Assembly (NCBI GenBank): GCA_964466315.1
Contig: CAYXNS010000008.1
Coordinates: 1 to 64,000, forward strand
From: SMWC01 sp964466315
GTDB lineage: Bacteria > Pseudomonadota > Gammaproteobacteria > Steroidobacterales > Rariloculaceae
Length of the DNA stretch: 64,000 bases
Direction: 5' to 3'
A model generated the notes under the pieces. It did no database searches. It was not told the origin of the DNA and worked only from the letters and a program-made list of their open reading frames with translations. The position numbers and the translations under genes were made by a program. Numbering within the stretch: position 1 is the first letter of the stretch; each line of letters opens with the position of its first letter. This document shows, piece after piece, positions 1 through 8,940 of the stretch.

Positions 1-58
1 GCCTGATGGTGTTGTAATGTTGACGCCATTGCTCAACGAGTACCTGAGCTTCTCTAGT
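1..58 (-). pseudogene. C-terminal fragment of an IS3-family transposase (OrfB), cut by the window edge
   Basis: Read on the minus strand, this stretch gives TREAQVLVEQWRQHYNTIR. This is the conserved tail segment of IS3-family DDE transposases, which normally continues PHSSLGYRPPAPE beyond the edge. Upstream the frame gives only L, T, V, T and P before a stop near position 74, so the catalytic core is missing on this side. The homology ends where the GTAAC palindromes begin. It is a remnant of an element, or its join to foreign DNA. The rest of the gene, if any, lies outside the window. Confidence 0.7.
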
Positions 59-62
59 TAGT

Positions 63-126
63 GTAACTGTGGGTTACCAAGTCGGTAACTGAGAGTTACA
101 TAGTCGTGACTAAGAGTTACATAGTT
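63..126. repeat. Three phased 15-bp inverted repeats, GTAACT-N3-AGTTAC type
   Basis: Three palindromes follow each other. Positions 63-77 read GTAACT-gtg-GGTTAC, 85-99 read GTAACT-gag-AGTTAC (perfect), and 106-120 read GTGACT-aag-AGTTAC. Their centres at 70, 92 and 113 are 21-22 bp apart, so they lie on one face of the helix. The array sits between the transposase remnant and the 3' end of the DUF5916 gene, with no gene starting just after it. It could be an operator array, an iteron-like site or part of an element end. Confidence 0.7.
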
Positions 127-296
127 GATTTGTAGTAGTCGGGACGCAGCCGCACAGACAATGTCAAACCCGAATCGCACACGCTTACGTCCGGTTTCGG
201 GGGCAAAGCGAACCTTATATTCTGTCACGTTAATAAGATTCTTAACGGAGACTATCGGCCAGCTCCGGCCGTTCGTCAGCTATTTATTAACGACAT

Positions 297-2369
297 TTAG
301 AACACCCAGGCCAACTTGGTGAAGAAGGTATCACCCTGCTGTGATTGCTGGCCCTGCTCTGAGGTTCCGCGCTGGTAAGCAACCTGGAGCGAACCAAAGG
401 GAGGTTTGAACCGCCAAACCCAGAGCGCCTGGACGTTCTCTTTGTCGATCGCAGAGTTGGTCTGCAGAAATAGCTTCACGAACAGGTCCGGATTGAACGA
501 GTACAGAACCTCCAAAATATGGATCGTGGTCGTGCCGTTCTCCAGATCGGGCTCCAGTTTGAGGCGCGTCAGATCATACGACAACCGCCAGCGGTCACCG
601 AAGGGCCACTGCACCTGGGCCCCGTAGAGCGTTAGGTCGTTGTCAAAATTGAAGCCGCTGCCCGTGTAGGCCGATACTGAGCGGCCGTCACGACCATCCC
701 ACCCCGCAGTAAGGATCGTACGATCGTTCCGAAACTCCTTCTCGAACAGCTTGAACTCGTCGATATATTCCACCTCGAATTCCCACCCGTTGCGGAATAC
801 AACCCCTAGGGTCGCGTCGAGCTCCCAGCTTCGAAGCACCCCCTCTTGGCTCCGGTAGCGATTGTAGTTGACCCTGGGGTGCACGTTTTCGATCGGTCCA
901 TCATCCAACCAGAATGTGTGACTCACGTTGGTGTCGAACTCTTTACGGTCGTCGTCCCTTAGGAACCCGACTGCGTTGATGTCTTTCTTGATACCTGCAT
1001 CGAGCTCCGCGTAGCGGACGTGGAAATGGCTCGTGGAAGTGTCCCAGGAGGGCCGAAGAAACCACGCGAGCCCGCCGTCAGCAGTCGGACCGTGCACGCG
1101 CATGAGTTGTGCGGTCATACCCAGGGTATCGGTGAAAAACATGGTCGTGTCGAGACCCACCGAACCCGCGTCCTCGCCCTGGAAATTACGGTTCGTCGCG
1201 AGCAGGCCGATATTCGAGCCACGGGCGAGGCCGTGTTTCAAGCGTGCGACGCTGTAGTCTGCTGTCTCTTCGCCGAGACCGCCTTGGAGTGCGAGATCCT
1301 CTGAAGTCACGATCGTTGAAAAGTCGGTGCCACCAAGCTTGCCGCTTGCCTTGGCACCCCACGTGACGTCGCCGATCCGCCGACTGTAGAACTGGCGAAT
1401 CCGCTGGTTGAACATCTCATTCCCCTCGAGAAAGAAGGGACGCTTCTCCGGGACGCGGAGCTCAAACCGGCTCAGATTGATCTCCTCCACGTCAGCCTCG
1501 ATGAGCGCGAAGTCGGGATTGACCGTGAGGTCGACGCCAAGCCGGGTCGACGGCCGCCAGCGAACATCGATACCGGCTTCGTAGTCCGGATCCTTTCCGT
1601 CCTCAAATGCGCCGAGCGCGTACGGGATCACGTCCCACACGTCGGTTTCCTGGGGCGGCATCTTGACCCGATTCAATTCGCCAAAGCTGGAGACCCTCCA
1701 GACCGTCTCGCCCGGACCCGACCAGAGAGACGTCTCGAGCCGGCGGGGCGTAGTCCGCACGAAATTAACGCCCCAGTTACCCTCAGACTCGGCAGAATAC
1801 CTGAGTATGGAAAATGGAATCTCGAACTCCACTGTCCAGCGATCCTCATGTCGCATGGCCGCGGACAACCATGTTGCGTCCCATCGCCGATCCACGGTCC
1901 GGCCATTATCGGCGATGCGGCTGTCCTCCTGTGTCGCCAGAGCATTCGTACGAAACAGATAGGCTGTGCGGTCATCACCGAATGAGTCCAGAGCGACGGA
2001 GACCGAGTCGTCAGCGTCGAGCCCTCCGTCGCGTTGGGTCACGGCCGCTGCGAGGCGCGACGAATCGGGATCGAAAGCCTCGAAAGCAATATACAAAGCG
2101 GTTTCTGTCTGGCCGACGTGGACGACGGTCCGGAACGGCGATGCCTCGCCAAACTCCGGTTCGATCTGTACGAAAAGTTGGTCAACGACACCGGCACCGG
2201 ACCACTCGGACTCACCGATGTCGCCGTCGATCGTGGGTGCTTGCTTCAGCACTGACACATCAAGAGACCGTTGAGCCAAAGCGGGCGGAGCCAAAAGCCA
2301 AGAGATAACGACGTGGACAAGCGCTACCTGGAATACTTCGCGTCTTCTGATCTTATCCAGGAACGGCAT
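297..2369 (-). CDS. DUF5916 outer-membrane protein with N-terminal carbohydrate-binding (CBM9-like) domain
   Basis: This 690-residue protein has a signal peptide ending near residue 32 (APPALAQ). A CBM9-like beta-sandwich follows at about 40-205, opening with the typical PTIDGDIGESEW motif. The rest is a long region rich in alternating hydrophobic and aromatic strands that ends in phenylalanine (FTKLAWVF), as outer-membrane beta-barrels do. This is the layout of the DUF5916 family. The substrate is unknown; the family is often found near peptide or glycan utilisation genes. It is transcribed away from the aminotransferase across a 377-bp gap. An outer-membrane role is inferred from the signal peptide and terminal aromatic residue. 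Confidence 0.85.
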   Translation of the reverse strand: MPFLDKIRRREVFQVALVHVVISWLLAPPALAQRSLDVSVLKQAPTIDGDIGESEWSGAGVVDQLFVQIEPEFGEASPFRTVVHVGQTETALYIAFEAFDPDSSRLAAAVTQRDGGLDADDSVSVALDSFGDDRTAYLFRTNALATQEDSRIADNGRTVDRRWDATWLSAAMRHEDRWTVEFEIPFSILRYSAESEGNWGVNFVRTTPRRLETSLWSGPGETVWRVSSFGELNRVKMPPQETDVWDVIPYALGAFEDGKDPDYEAGIDVRWRPSTRLGVDLTVNPDFALIEADVEEINLSRFELRVPEKRPFFLEGNEMFNQRIRQFYSRRIGDVTWGAKASGKLGGTDFSTIVTSEDLALQGGLGEETADYSVARLKHGLARGSNIGLLATNRNFQGEDAGSVGLDTTMFFTDTLGMTAQLMRVHGPTADGGLAWFLRPSWDTSTSHFHVRYAELDAGIKKDINAVGFLRDDDRKEFDTNVSHTFWLDDGPIENVHPRVNYNRYRSQEGVLRSWELDATLGVVFRNGWEFEVEYIDEFKLFEKEFRNDRTILTAGWDGRDGRSVSAYTGSGFNFDNDLTLYGAQVQWPFGDRWRLSYDLTRLKLEPDLENGTTTIHILEVLYSFNPDLFVKLFLQTNSAIDKENVQALWVWRFKPPFGSLQVAYQRGTSEQGQQSQQGDTFFTKLAWVF

Positions 2370-2746
2370 ATCCTCTCGACCCTGTTCTTTTGGGCTGTAT
2401 TCTACCTAGGATAGGGCTCAAATATTCCTGAAGTTTGCTTAAGATTGCTGCTCTAGGAGGCGTCTGGGGGAGGCCTGAATGTCCACTTTTTCCCCGAATG
2501 ATTTTGCCCCAGTTTAATAGCCTGCCTGCAACTTCCATCTATCACCGTCCTTCACGAGCACTCCCGCAGAAGTTGCCGCTAGCTGGATGCCCGCCGGTCG
2601 CCTAACTCGGTGTTTTCGAGCCGTTTCTTCGGGCAAAGGCGGCGGCCGCGGCAACCCGCGTTCGGTGCCGCTTCCACTCGTTCATTTCCAAGGTGTCTTC
2701 CAGAAATTGCCCACGTTGCGCGGACGCCATAGAGTTCGAAAAACTC
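2370..2746. other. Intergenic region without a recognisable gene
   Basis: These 377 bases separate the end of the aminotransferase gene from the start of the DUF5916 gene, both on the minus strand. No reading frame here resembles a protein I recognise. On the minus strand a TAGAAT hexamer about 25 bases before the sequence AAAAGAACAGGG could be a -10 box for the DUF5916 gene, but I see no matching -35. I see no clear terminator. Confidence 0.5.
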
Positions 2747-4141
2747 CTAAGCGTCAACTTCGATATCCTGAACGTTGCGCAACACGTCCAGCATGATGTC
2801 GATGCCGGTGTCGAGGTACGACCGAGTAATCGTGAGGGATGGCATCAGTCGGAGGACGTTACCGTACCGTCCGCACGGCACCATGATCACACCCCGCTGC
2901 AGCATCTCCTCCACGATGGCTGCGGTCCTGTTAGGGCTGATCGGCTCACCGGTCTCTCGGCTCGCCACGAGTTCGATGCCGATCATCAGACCACGACCAC
3001 GAACTTCGCCGATGATCTCCAGCTCCTCGGCTGCAGCCTTCAACCGCTGCATGGCCTCATCACCGACCTCGGCCGCTCGCTGAACGAGACCGTCACGTTC
3101 GATGATGTCGAGATTGGTCATGCACACCTCGGCCGAAAGGGCGTTGGCCGAGAAGGTCTGCGGCTGTGAGTGATCGTCGAGCTGCACGGCCAGATTTCGG
3201 CGCATCAGGACGCCGGCCATGGGGAGGTCTCCACCCATCCCCTTGCCGAAGGTCATCATGTCCGACTCCACCCCGGCGTGCTCGACTGACCACATCTTGC
3301 CGGTGCGGCCAGCGCCAGCCTGTACCTCGTCGGCTATGAACAATGCACCGTGCCTGTCGCAGGCGGCCTTGACCATCTGGACGAACTCCGGATCCGGAGG
3401 CACGTAGCCCCCCTCGCCCTGGAGCGGCTCCATGATCACCGCTGCCACGTCGTCGGCCGCAGTGTACGGCGTGTTCAGCACGTGTTCCACGTAGCCTGCG
3501 CAGGCCATGCCGCAACTGCTGCGTTCCAGACCGAGGGGGCAGCGATAGCAGTACTGATACGGCACGTGGATCACACCGGCCATGAAGGGTCCATAACCGG
3601 CCCGGTACTGATCGCCAGTCGTGAGCGAGTTCGCGGCATGCCATGTCCCGTGATATGCCCCATGGAAGGCGACGATCTGATGCCTTCCCGTGACCCTCTT
3701 CGCGAACTTGATCGCGCTCTCCACCGCGCCACTACCGCTCTGGGTGAAGTAGGTGATGCAGTTGTCACGAAGGCCGGGTGGTGCCACCGATGCAAGTTTC
3801 TTGGCGAGTTCCCCCCGTTTGGTGTTGCTGATGTCGGATCCGTGCATGAGCACCTTGGACTGGCGGTCGATCGCTGCGATGACATCGGGATGGACCCGTC
3901 CGACGCTGTTGACCGCAACCCCTGCCGACATGTCGATGTAGAGGTTCCCGTCCGGATCGAGCACCGTTACGCCCTTGCCGCTGTCGAAGATCAGCGGGAA
4001 CCGCCCACCACCGCGGGTCATGGACTCATAGTTCGGCACCTCCTCGAGCAAGGTTGCGCTTATCGGTCCCGGAAGAACAGCCGAGACGATCTTCGGAGCG
4101 CCGGAAAATGACAGTGCTTCGAGTTCCTGTTCTGAGATCAT
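2747..4141 (-). CDS. Class III PLP-dependent aminotransferase
   Basis: This 464-residue protein of the acetylornithine/4-aminobutyrate aminotransferase family moves an amino group from an amine or amino acid to a keto acid. The PLP lysine is K300 in TFGKGMGG, preceded by the DEVQ aspartate at 271. A four-cysteine segment (C198, C201, C210, C214; CYRCPLG...CGMAC) marks a subgroup often annotated as GABA or 2,2-dialkylglycine-type aminotransferase. The start at 4141 is preferred over upstream codons because AAGGAG lies seven bases before it and its ATGA overlaps the decarboxylase stop. It is the last gene of the sulfatase-decarboxylase-aminotransferase run. A plausible job is turning the amine from the decarboxylase into an aldehyde; the real substrate is unknown. 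Confidence 0.87.
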   Translation of the reverse strand: MISEQELEALSFSGAPKIVSAVLPGPISATLLEEVPNYESMTRGGGRFPLIFDSGKGVTVLDPDGNLYIDMSAGVAVNSVGRVHPDVIAAIDRQSKVLMHGSDISNTKRGELAKKLASVAPPGLRDNCITYFTQSGSGAVESAIKFAKRVTGRHQIVAFHGAYHGTWHAANSLTTGDQYRAGYGPFMAGVIHVPYQYCYRCPLGLERSSCGMACAGYVEHVLNTPYTAADDVAAVIMEPLQGEGGYVPPDPEFVQMVKAACDRHGALFIADEVQAGAGRTGKMWSVEHAGVESDMMTFGKGMGGDLPMAGVLMRRNLAVQLDDHSQPQTFSANALSAEVCMTNLDIIERDGLVQRAAEVGDEAMQRLKAAAEELEIIGEVRGRGLMIGIELVASRETGEPISPNRTAAIVEEMLQRGVIMVPCGRYGNVLRLMPSLTITRSYLDTGIDIMLDVLRNVQDIEVDA

Positions 4142-5607
4142 GCATTCTCCTTCTTCGAAGCCGCCCGGTCGATGATGCTCCACAGTCGGTCGACGTCGTC
4201 GGCGGTCGTCCACGTCGATCCGACCGACACCCGGATGAAGCGCTCCGAGCCGAGGCTCGAACCCGTCAGATAGACGTTGGGCGCCGAGTTGATCGCATCC
4301 AGCAATGCGTTCGTGGCCTCGTTTCCCGAACGGTGGCGGAAACACACCAAACCGAAGGAGACCGGAGCAGTCAGGGCGAGGTGATCGTGCTGTTCGATCC
4401 TCGCAGCAACCGTCCCTGTGAGACGGATATATTCCCGGAGGTGGTGCCGGATCCCTTCGGCGCCATAGCTACGCAGCACCCACCATAGCTTGAGCGCTCG
4501 GAACCGCCGGCCCAGCGGCACCTGCCAGTCCCGGTAGTCGATCACCCGGCCGGATTCCGAAGCCGTATTCCTCAGATACGGAGGCGTAATGGACATGGCG
4601 TCGATCAGCGATGCGCGATCAGCGACGTAGAGAACGTTGCAGTCGAAGTTCGTGAACATCCATTTGTGGGGATTGAACGTGTAACTGTCTGCCGACGCGG
4701 CGCCCGCCTGGGAGGGGCGGAGCTCCGGACAGACCATGGCGGATCCGCCATATGCTGCATCGACGTGGTGCCACATGCCTTCGTCGCTCGCGATCTGCGA
4801 TATCGCGGCGATGGGATCGACCGCCGCAGTCCCCGTCGTGCCGAGGACGCTCGTGACGATGAGCGGCGTCAACCCCGTGTCTCGATCGGCGGTGAGCGCC
4901 GCTCGGAGCGCCTCCGGGTCGAGACTCCAGTTCTCATCGACGTCGATTGCCCGGAAGTGCTCGATGCCTGCGACGCGAGCCCCCTTCTCGACGGACGAAT
5001 GTGCCTGACCCGAGGCGTAGGCGACGAACTCTGGCCGACGGGTCTGCCCAGCCATCGCTCGTTCTCGGGCAACCACATGGACCAGGTGAGTAGAGTCCGA
5101 AGCACTCGACTGGAGGACGCCACCGCCCGGTCCGGTCCGGTTCCGCCATGCCGCGGGGAGGCCGAGGAGATCCACCAGCCAGTCCGTTACCCGATTCTCG
5201 ATTTCGGTCGCAGCCGGACTCGTCGACCAGAGCATCCCCTGCACTCCGAGGCCAGCGCTCACGAGCTCACCCAGGATCGAGGGTCCCGACGTGGTTGCGG
5301 GGTAGTACGCGAACCACCCCGGTGACTGCCAGTGGGTGATACCGGGCATCACGACCTTGTCGAGATCACGAATCAGGTCCTCGAACTGCTCGGGCTTCTC
5401 CGGGGCCGTCGCCGGAATGGCCACGGTGATGTCTCCCGGCTCGACATCCGGCATCACCTGGCGTTCGCCGACCGTCTCCATGTAGCGGGCCAACCAGTCG
5501 ACTAGGGCATGTCCATGACGCCGGAAATCGTCGGGGTCCATGTGATAGGACGGCGCCGATCCGCCGAGCTCGTCAGAGGTATCCCGATCGGATGGGCGAT
5601 CAGTCAT
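4138..5607 (-). CDS. Aromatic-L-amino-acid decarboxylase family protein (group II PLP decarboxylase)
   Basis: This 489-residue protein matches DOPA/tryptophan/tyrosine decarboxylases in length and motifs. The PLP lysine is K315 in FNPHKW, H203 lies in AYASGQAHSS, and D283 in HVDAAYGG. In the catalytic loop the residue that separates decarboxylases (Tyr) from aldehyde synthases (Phe) is Y344 (TPPYLRN), which favours simple decarboxylation to an amine. The downstream signature DYRDWQVPLGRRFRALK is also typical. Its start overlaps the end of the sulfatase by eight bases and its stop overlaps the aminotransferase start by four, so the three are probably co-translated. Aromatic specificity is inferred from family. 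Confidence 0.88.
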   Translation of the reverse strand: MTDRPSDRDTSDELGGSAPSYHMDPDDFRRHGHALVDWLARYMETVGERQVMPDVEPGDITVAIPATAPEKPEQFEDLIRDLDKVVMPGITHWQSPGWFAYYPATTSGPSILGELVSAGLGVQGMLWSTSPAATEIENRVTDWLVDLLGLPAAWRNRTGPGGGVLQSSASDSTHLVHVVARERAMAGQTRRPEFVAYASGQAHSSVEKGARVAGIEHFRAIDVDENWSLDPEALRAALTADRDTGLTPLIVTSVLGTTGTAAVDPIAAISQIASDEGMWHHVDAAYGGSAMVCPELRPSQAGAASADSYTFNPHKWMFTNFDCNVLYVADRASLIDAMSITPPYLRNTASESGRVIDYRDWQVPLGRRFRALKLWWVLRSYGAEGIRHHLREYIRLTGTVAARIEQHDHLALTAPVSFGLVCFRHRSGNEATNALLDAINSAPNVYLTGSSLGSERFIRVSVGSTWTTADDVDRLWSIIDRAASKKENA

Positions 5608-7972
5608 CGAGGCGCTCCGCCAGCCGGTTGTGCTCTGCGTCTACACGGCTTCGAGACGATTGCAGCATCTCACTTAACCGTTGACCGGGTGTGATCGTGA
5701 TGGAACGGAGGGCCCCGGAGTAGGCGAATGTCCCCCGCCGCGACCGCAGTTCCCGTGAGACGGGCGATCTACGGTCGATCCCGACATCGATCCCCTGAAA
5801 GGGCGTGATGCCGGAGAACAGATTGAATTGTGCCGGGACCTCCCGCACCTCGCCGTGGACTGCGATACGCACGGAACACACGCCTTCGGGTTGGGCAACG
5901 AACGCGACGTCGATCTGATCGAGGTGCGGACCGAGGGCACCCATGTCGAAGTCACGCGCCCGACCGCCGTAGTTGTGACAGAAGTGCAGATGGCCATCCT
6001 CGACGTACAGAAGGTAGCCGCCACCTTGGTCACCCTGTGCGATCAGAACACCTTCGTCGGTGGGCCGGTAGCTGTCCCCAAAATCTACTCGCACGTCGAA
6101 GGATCGCATCTGGACGAGGATTCGCGAGCGATACCTGTCCAGGGTCTGGGCCCCGCGCAGGTTCTCGATGGGCCGGGACGCTCGATGCTGCTCAGGCGAA
6201 ACGGGATCCTTCAGTCCGCTGTCGTCCGTCAGGGGGAACACCTGCTTCTCCCACGCCGTGTCTTCCCACTCGGCGGCCATCGCGGTGGTGCGTTCGATCT
6301 CATCAGAGGACAGGTCCACGATCTGGGTCGGATCAGTGGTGAGGTCGTACAACTCCCAGTCCTCATCCGCGTAGCGGCCCACACCATCGTACCGTGCCAC
6401 GATCTCCCAGCCGTCCACGTACATGCTGCGATTGCCGTCCATCTCGTAGTACTGCTTGCGGTGTCGGCTGGTGGTTTCGGGATCGTGGATGGAGTCGATG
6501 AAGCTGAACCCGTCGAGTTCGTCGAGTTGGTAATCCTCGCCCTTCGCTAGAGCCATTATCGTAGGGAGCACGTCGGTCACATGCAGGTACTGGCGACGCA
6601 AGGCGCCCATGTCGGCGATGCCTGCTGGCCAGGACAAGATAGCGGGGACGGAATGCCCGCCTGCATGTGTCTGACGCTTAAACAGCCGGAATGGGGTGTT
6701 GCTCAGGCGGGCCCACCCCCAGTTGTAGGCCGGCTTCGCATGCGGTGAGCCGATCAGATGGATGACGGAGTGGGCAAACTCGGGTGAGACCAGGCGCTTG
6801 TGCTCGTCGGTCTGCGGGAGTCCGGCGACCCTGGGCGCGCTGAAGTAGTAAGGTGATCCCGCTGGGCCTCCCTCCTGGCTCGCCCCGTTGTCGGAGAGGA
6901 ACAGGAAGACGGTGTTGTCCCACTGGTTGGTCTCGATGAGATGGTCGCGGAGTCGCCCGACACTCCGGTCGATGCTGCTCACCATTGCGGCATAGACCTC
7001 CATGTACCGCGCGAAGACTGCCTGCTGCTCGCCAGTGAGGGAGTCCCACTCCGGCACCTCGTAACCCTCTTCCTCGCCGGAGGGCAGCCGCGTCTCCGGA
7101 GCAATGATCCCCATCAGCTTCTGTCGCTCGAAACGTTCGAGACGCGCCCGGTCCCAACCCATCGCGTAGCGCCCGTGGTGGCGCTCGATGTCGGGCTCCT
7201 TGGCCTCCAGGGGGAAGTGGACGGCGGCGTGAGCGAAGTAGAGGAAGAACGGGCGTGACTGCTCGCCGAGGTGGCGATCACGCAGCATCCGCAAAGCCTG
7301 GTCGGCAAGGTCATCCGTCATGTAGTAGCCATCAGGGTACTCGTCGACGTGCAGGATCGAGTTGCCGTCGACGAGTTGGTGGGGGTCGTGCAGACTTGTG
7401 AAGCCGTCAAGGATCCCATAGAACTCATCGAACCCGTTCTGGAGCGGCCAGTTCCGTCGCGGCGCATCGACGGACATGTGGGCTTCCCGTGCGAGATGCC
7501 ATTTGCCGACCATGAGCGTTGAGTACCCCTCGTCACGGAGTCGCTCCGCGATCGTCGGGGCAACCCCCAGCTCCATCCGGTAGTTCGGGTAGCCGGGATC
7601 GACGTGGACAACGTCGGCATAGCCGGCGAGGTGGTGATCGACACCCGTCATGAGTGAAGCGCGCGTGGTCGAGCATTTCGGGGTGGCATGGAAGTTCGTG
7701 TACCGGATGCCCTGAGCGGCGATGGCGTCGAGGTTGGGGGTAGGGATCTCCCCACCGAAGCAGCCGACGTCCGAATAACCGAGATCGTCGGCCAGCATCA
7801 AGATGATGTTCGGGCTTCCCGGCCTGGCCGAGGTCTCTGCGGGCCATGATGGGGTGGACTCGGAAAATGTCCGGCCGATCTTGCCATCGAAGTCGCCATA
7901 GGCCCGTTTTCGCGCCCCCTGCGACGTGGTCATCCGAGGGCCCGACGGTTTCTTCTTATCTTCGGCATTCAT
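5600..7972 (-). CDS. Formylglycine-dependent arylsulfatase
   Basis: This is a sulfatase of about 790 residues that hydrolyses a sulfate ester. The nucleophile motif near residue 100 is CSTTRASLMTG. This is the C-x-x-x-R signature in which the cysteine becomes formylglycine, with Thr instead of the usual Pro at the third place, as in some AtsD-like enzymes. Metal ligands are visible in MLADDLGYSD and LFLSDNGAS, and THAGGHSVP is the later lysine/histidine region. The length fits the long AtsD-type group. I see no signal peptide, so it may act in the cytosol after import. Starts at 7981, 7972 and 7933 are all possible. 7972 has GAGGA nine bases upstream, whereas 7933 (MTTSQGARKR) is where family-like sequence begins. 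It heads the decarboxylase-aminotransferase operon. Confidence 0.88.
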   Translation of the reverse strand: MNAEDKKKPSGPRMTTSQGARKRAYGDFDGKIGRTFSESTPSWPAETSARPGSPNIILMLADDLGYSDVGCFGGEIPTPNLDAIAAQGIRYTNFHATPKCSTTRASLMTGVDHHLAGYADVVHVDPGYPNYRMELGVAPTIAERLRDEGYSTLMVGKWHLAREAHMSVDAPRRNWPLQNGFDEFYGILDGFTSLHDPHQLVDGNSILHVDEYPDGYYMTDDLADQALRMLRDRHLGEQSRPFFLYFAHAAVHFPLEAKEPDIERHHGRYAMGWDRARLERFERQKLMGIIAPETRLPSGEEEGYEVPEWDSLTGEQQAVFARYMEVYAAMVSSIDRSVGRLRDHLIETNQWDNTVFLFLSDNGASQEGGPAGSPYYFSAPRVAGLPQTDEHKRLVSPEFAHSVIHLIGSPHAKPAYNWGWARLSNTPFRLFKRQTHAGGHSVPAILSWPAGIADMGALRRQYLHVTDVLPTIMALAKGEDYQLDELDGFSFIDSIHDPETTSRHRKQYYEMDGNRSMYVDGWEIVARYDGVGRYADEDWELYDLTTDPTQIVDLSSDEIERTTAMAAEWEDTAWEKQVFPLTDDSGLKDPVSPEQHRASRPIENLRGAQTLDRYRSRILVQMRSFDVRVDFGDSYRPTDEGVLIAQGDQGGGYLLYVEDGHLHFCHNYGGRARDFDMGALGPHLDQIDVAFVAQPEGVCSVRIAVHGEVREVPAQFNLFSGITPFQGIDVGIDRRSPVSRELRSRRGTFAYSGALRSITITPGQRLSEMLQSSRSRVDAEHNRLAERLDD
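7930..7968 (-). other. Twelve-codon leader frame left from a duplicated solute-binding-protein 5' end
   Basis: In the frame matching the binding-protein gene, the duplicated leader reads MPKIRRNRRALG and stops. The real binding protein starts MPKMRKSRRTPIG. The stop TGA overlaps the ATG of MTTSQG, a possible sulfatase start at 7933. This is either a fossil of the duplication or a translated leader peptide coupled to the sulfatase. The reading frame is seen directly; translation is speculation. Confidence 0.4.
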
Positions 7973-8025
7973 CTTCGGCATTCCTCGCTCGAAGCCAGGC
8001 TCTCGTACCGGGAGGTGGCCCTACG

Positions 8026-8048
8026 ATGTGGGATGGGAAAGCCCACAT
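8026..8048. promoter_or_regulatory. Inverted repeat upstream of the sulfatase operon (copy A)
   Basis: Arms ATGTGGG and CCCACAT are separated by nine bases, about 55 bases upstream of the sulfatase start at 7972. An almost identical repeat lies before the ABC importer operon at 10843-10865, within a longer duplicated leader. It is likely an operator or a leader hairpin shared by both transcripts. The regulator is not evident in the window. Confidence 0.6.
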
Positions 8049-8175
8049 GACGGGACAGTATCATGAGTCGATGCTCGTGATCATGGTCCCGTGACCGAGA
8101 GTCGCTGCCGCGGCAAAAGGGCTGCGGCTCGACGGTGTTCCGTGCGCATCGCAGTCCACGACAAGGTGTGGGCCG

Positions 8176-8940
8176 TCATCCGATGACCCTTCGCAGGAAC
8201 GCTCGTGACCGCCCATCCTTCGGGTTCACGAGCACGTCACCCGGAGGACCGTGCTCGATGATCCCCCCATCAGCCATGATCGCCACGTCGTCACACGAGC
8301 TGCGCGCGAAACCGATCTCGTGGGTGATCACCAGCATCGTGATGCCGCGTCCGCTCAGTGCGGACATCGTGTCGAGAACCTCACCGACGAGCGCAGGGTC
8401 GAGCGAGCTCGTCGGCTCGTCGAGAAGCATAACTGTCGGGTCCATGGCGAGGGCCCTGGCGATGCCGACACGCTGTTGCTGGCCGCCGGAAAGCTCGCTG
8501 GGGTAGAAATCGGCCCGGTCCTCGACAGCTACGGTTCGAAGGTGCTCCATGGCGACGGCCCTGGCCTCGCCCTTGCTCACGCCCTTGACGTACACGGGCC
8601 CCGCCATCACGTTCTCGATAGCCGTCATGTGAGGGAACAGGTTGAAATGCTGGAACACCATCTGGATACCTGCCCGACGTCGTGCGATCTCACTGTGCCC
8701 GAGTTCGAGGAGCCGATTGCCCTCCCTGCGGTATCCCACCATCTCGCCGTGCACCTTGATGGTTCCTGAGTCGATGGTCTCGAGATGATTGATGCAGCGC
8801 AGCAGGGTGCTCTTCCCCGCACCCGACGGGCCGATCAGCCCGAGCGTAGTCCCAGTCTCCACAACGAGCGAGGTGTTGATGAGCACCTCGACATCGCCGT
8901 ACGATTTCGAGACGTTCGTTATTTCTACCGCTGAAACCAT
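8176..8940 (-). CDS. Polar amino-acid ABC transporter ATP-binding protein (GlnQ/HisP type)
   Basis: This 254-residue cytoplasmic ATPase of the polar amino-acid uptake (PAAT) family has all its motifs: Walker A GPSGAGKST at 37-45, Q-loop Q97, signature LSGGQQQR at 150-157, Walker B MLLDEP at 171-176 and H-loop H207. The start at 8940 (MVSAVEITNVSKSYG) is where family sequence begins, and it overlaps the permease end by 16 bases. It is the last gene of the binding protein-permease-ATPase operon. About 200 bases with a separate leader divide it from the sulfatase. The substrate is probably an amino acid or amine, judged from family only. Confidence 0.92.
   Translation of the reverse strand: MVSAVEITNVSKSYGDVEVLINTSLVVETGTTLGLIGPSGAGKSTLLRCINHLETIDSGTIKVHGEMVGYRREGNRLLELGHSEIARRRAGIQMVFQHFNLFPHMTAIENVMAGPVYVKGVSKGEARAVAMEHLRTVAVEDRADFYPSELSGGQQQRVGIARALAMDPTVMLLDEPTSSLDPALVGEVLDTMSALSGRGITMLVITHEIGFARSSCDDVAIMADGGIIEHGPPGDVLVNPKDGRSRAFLRRVIG

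Noticed and set aside
2353..2538. Small minus-strand frame overlapping the start of the DUF5916 gene
   Set aside because: No family resemblance and no ribosome-binding site; it overlaps the true start region.
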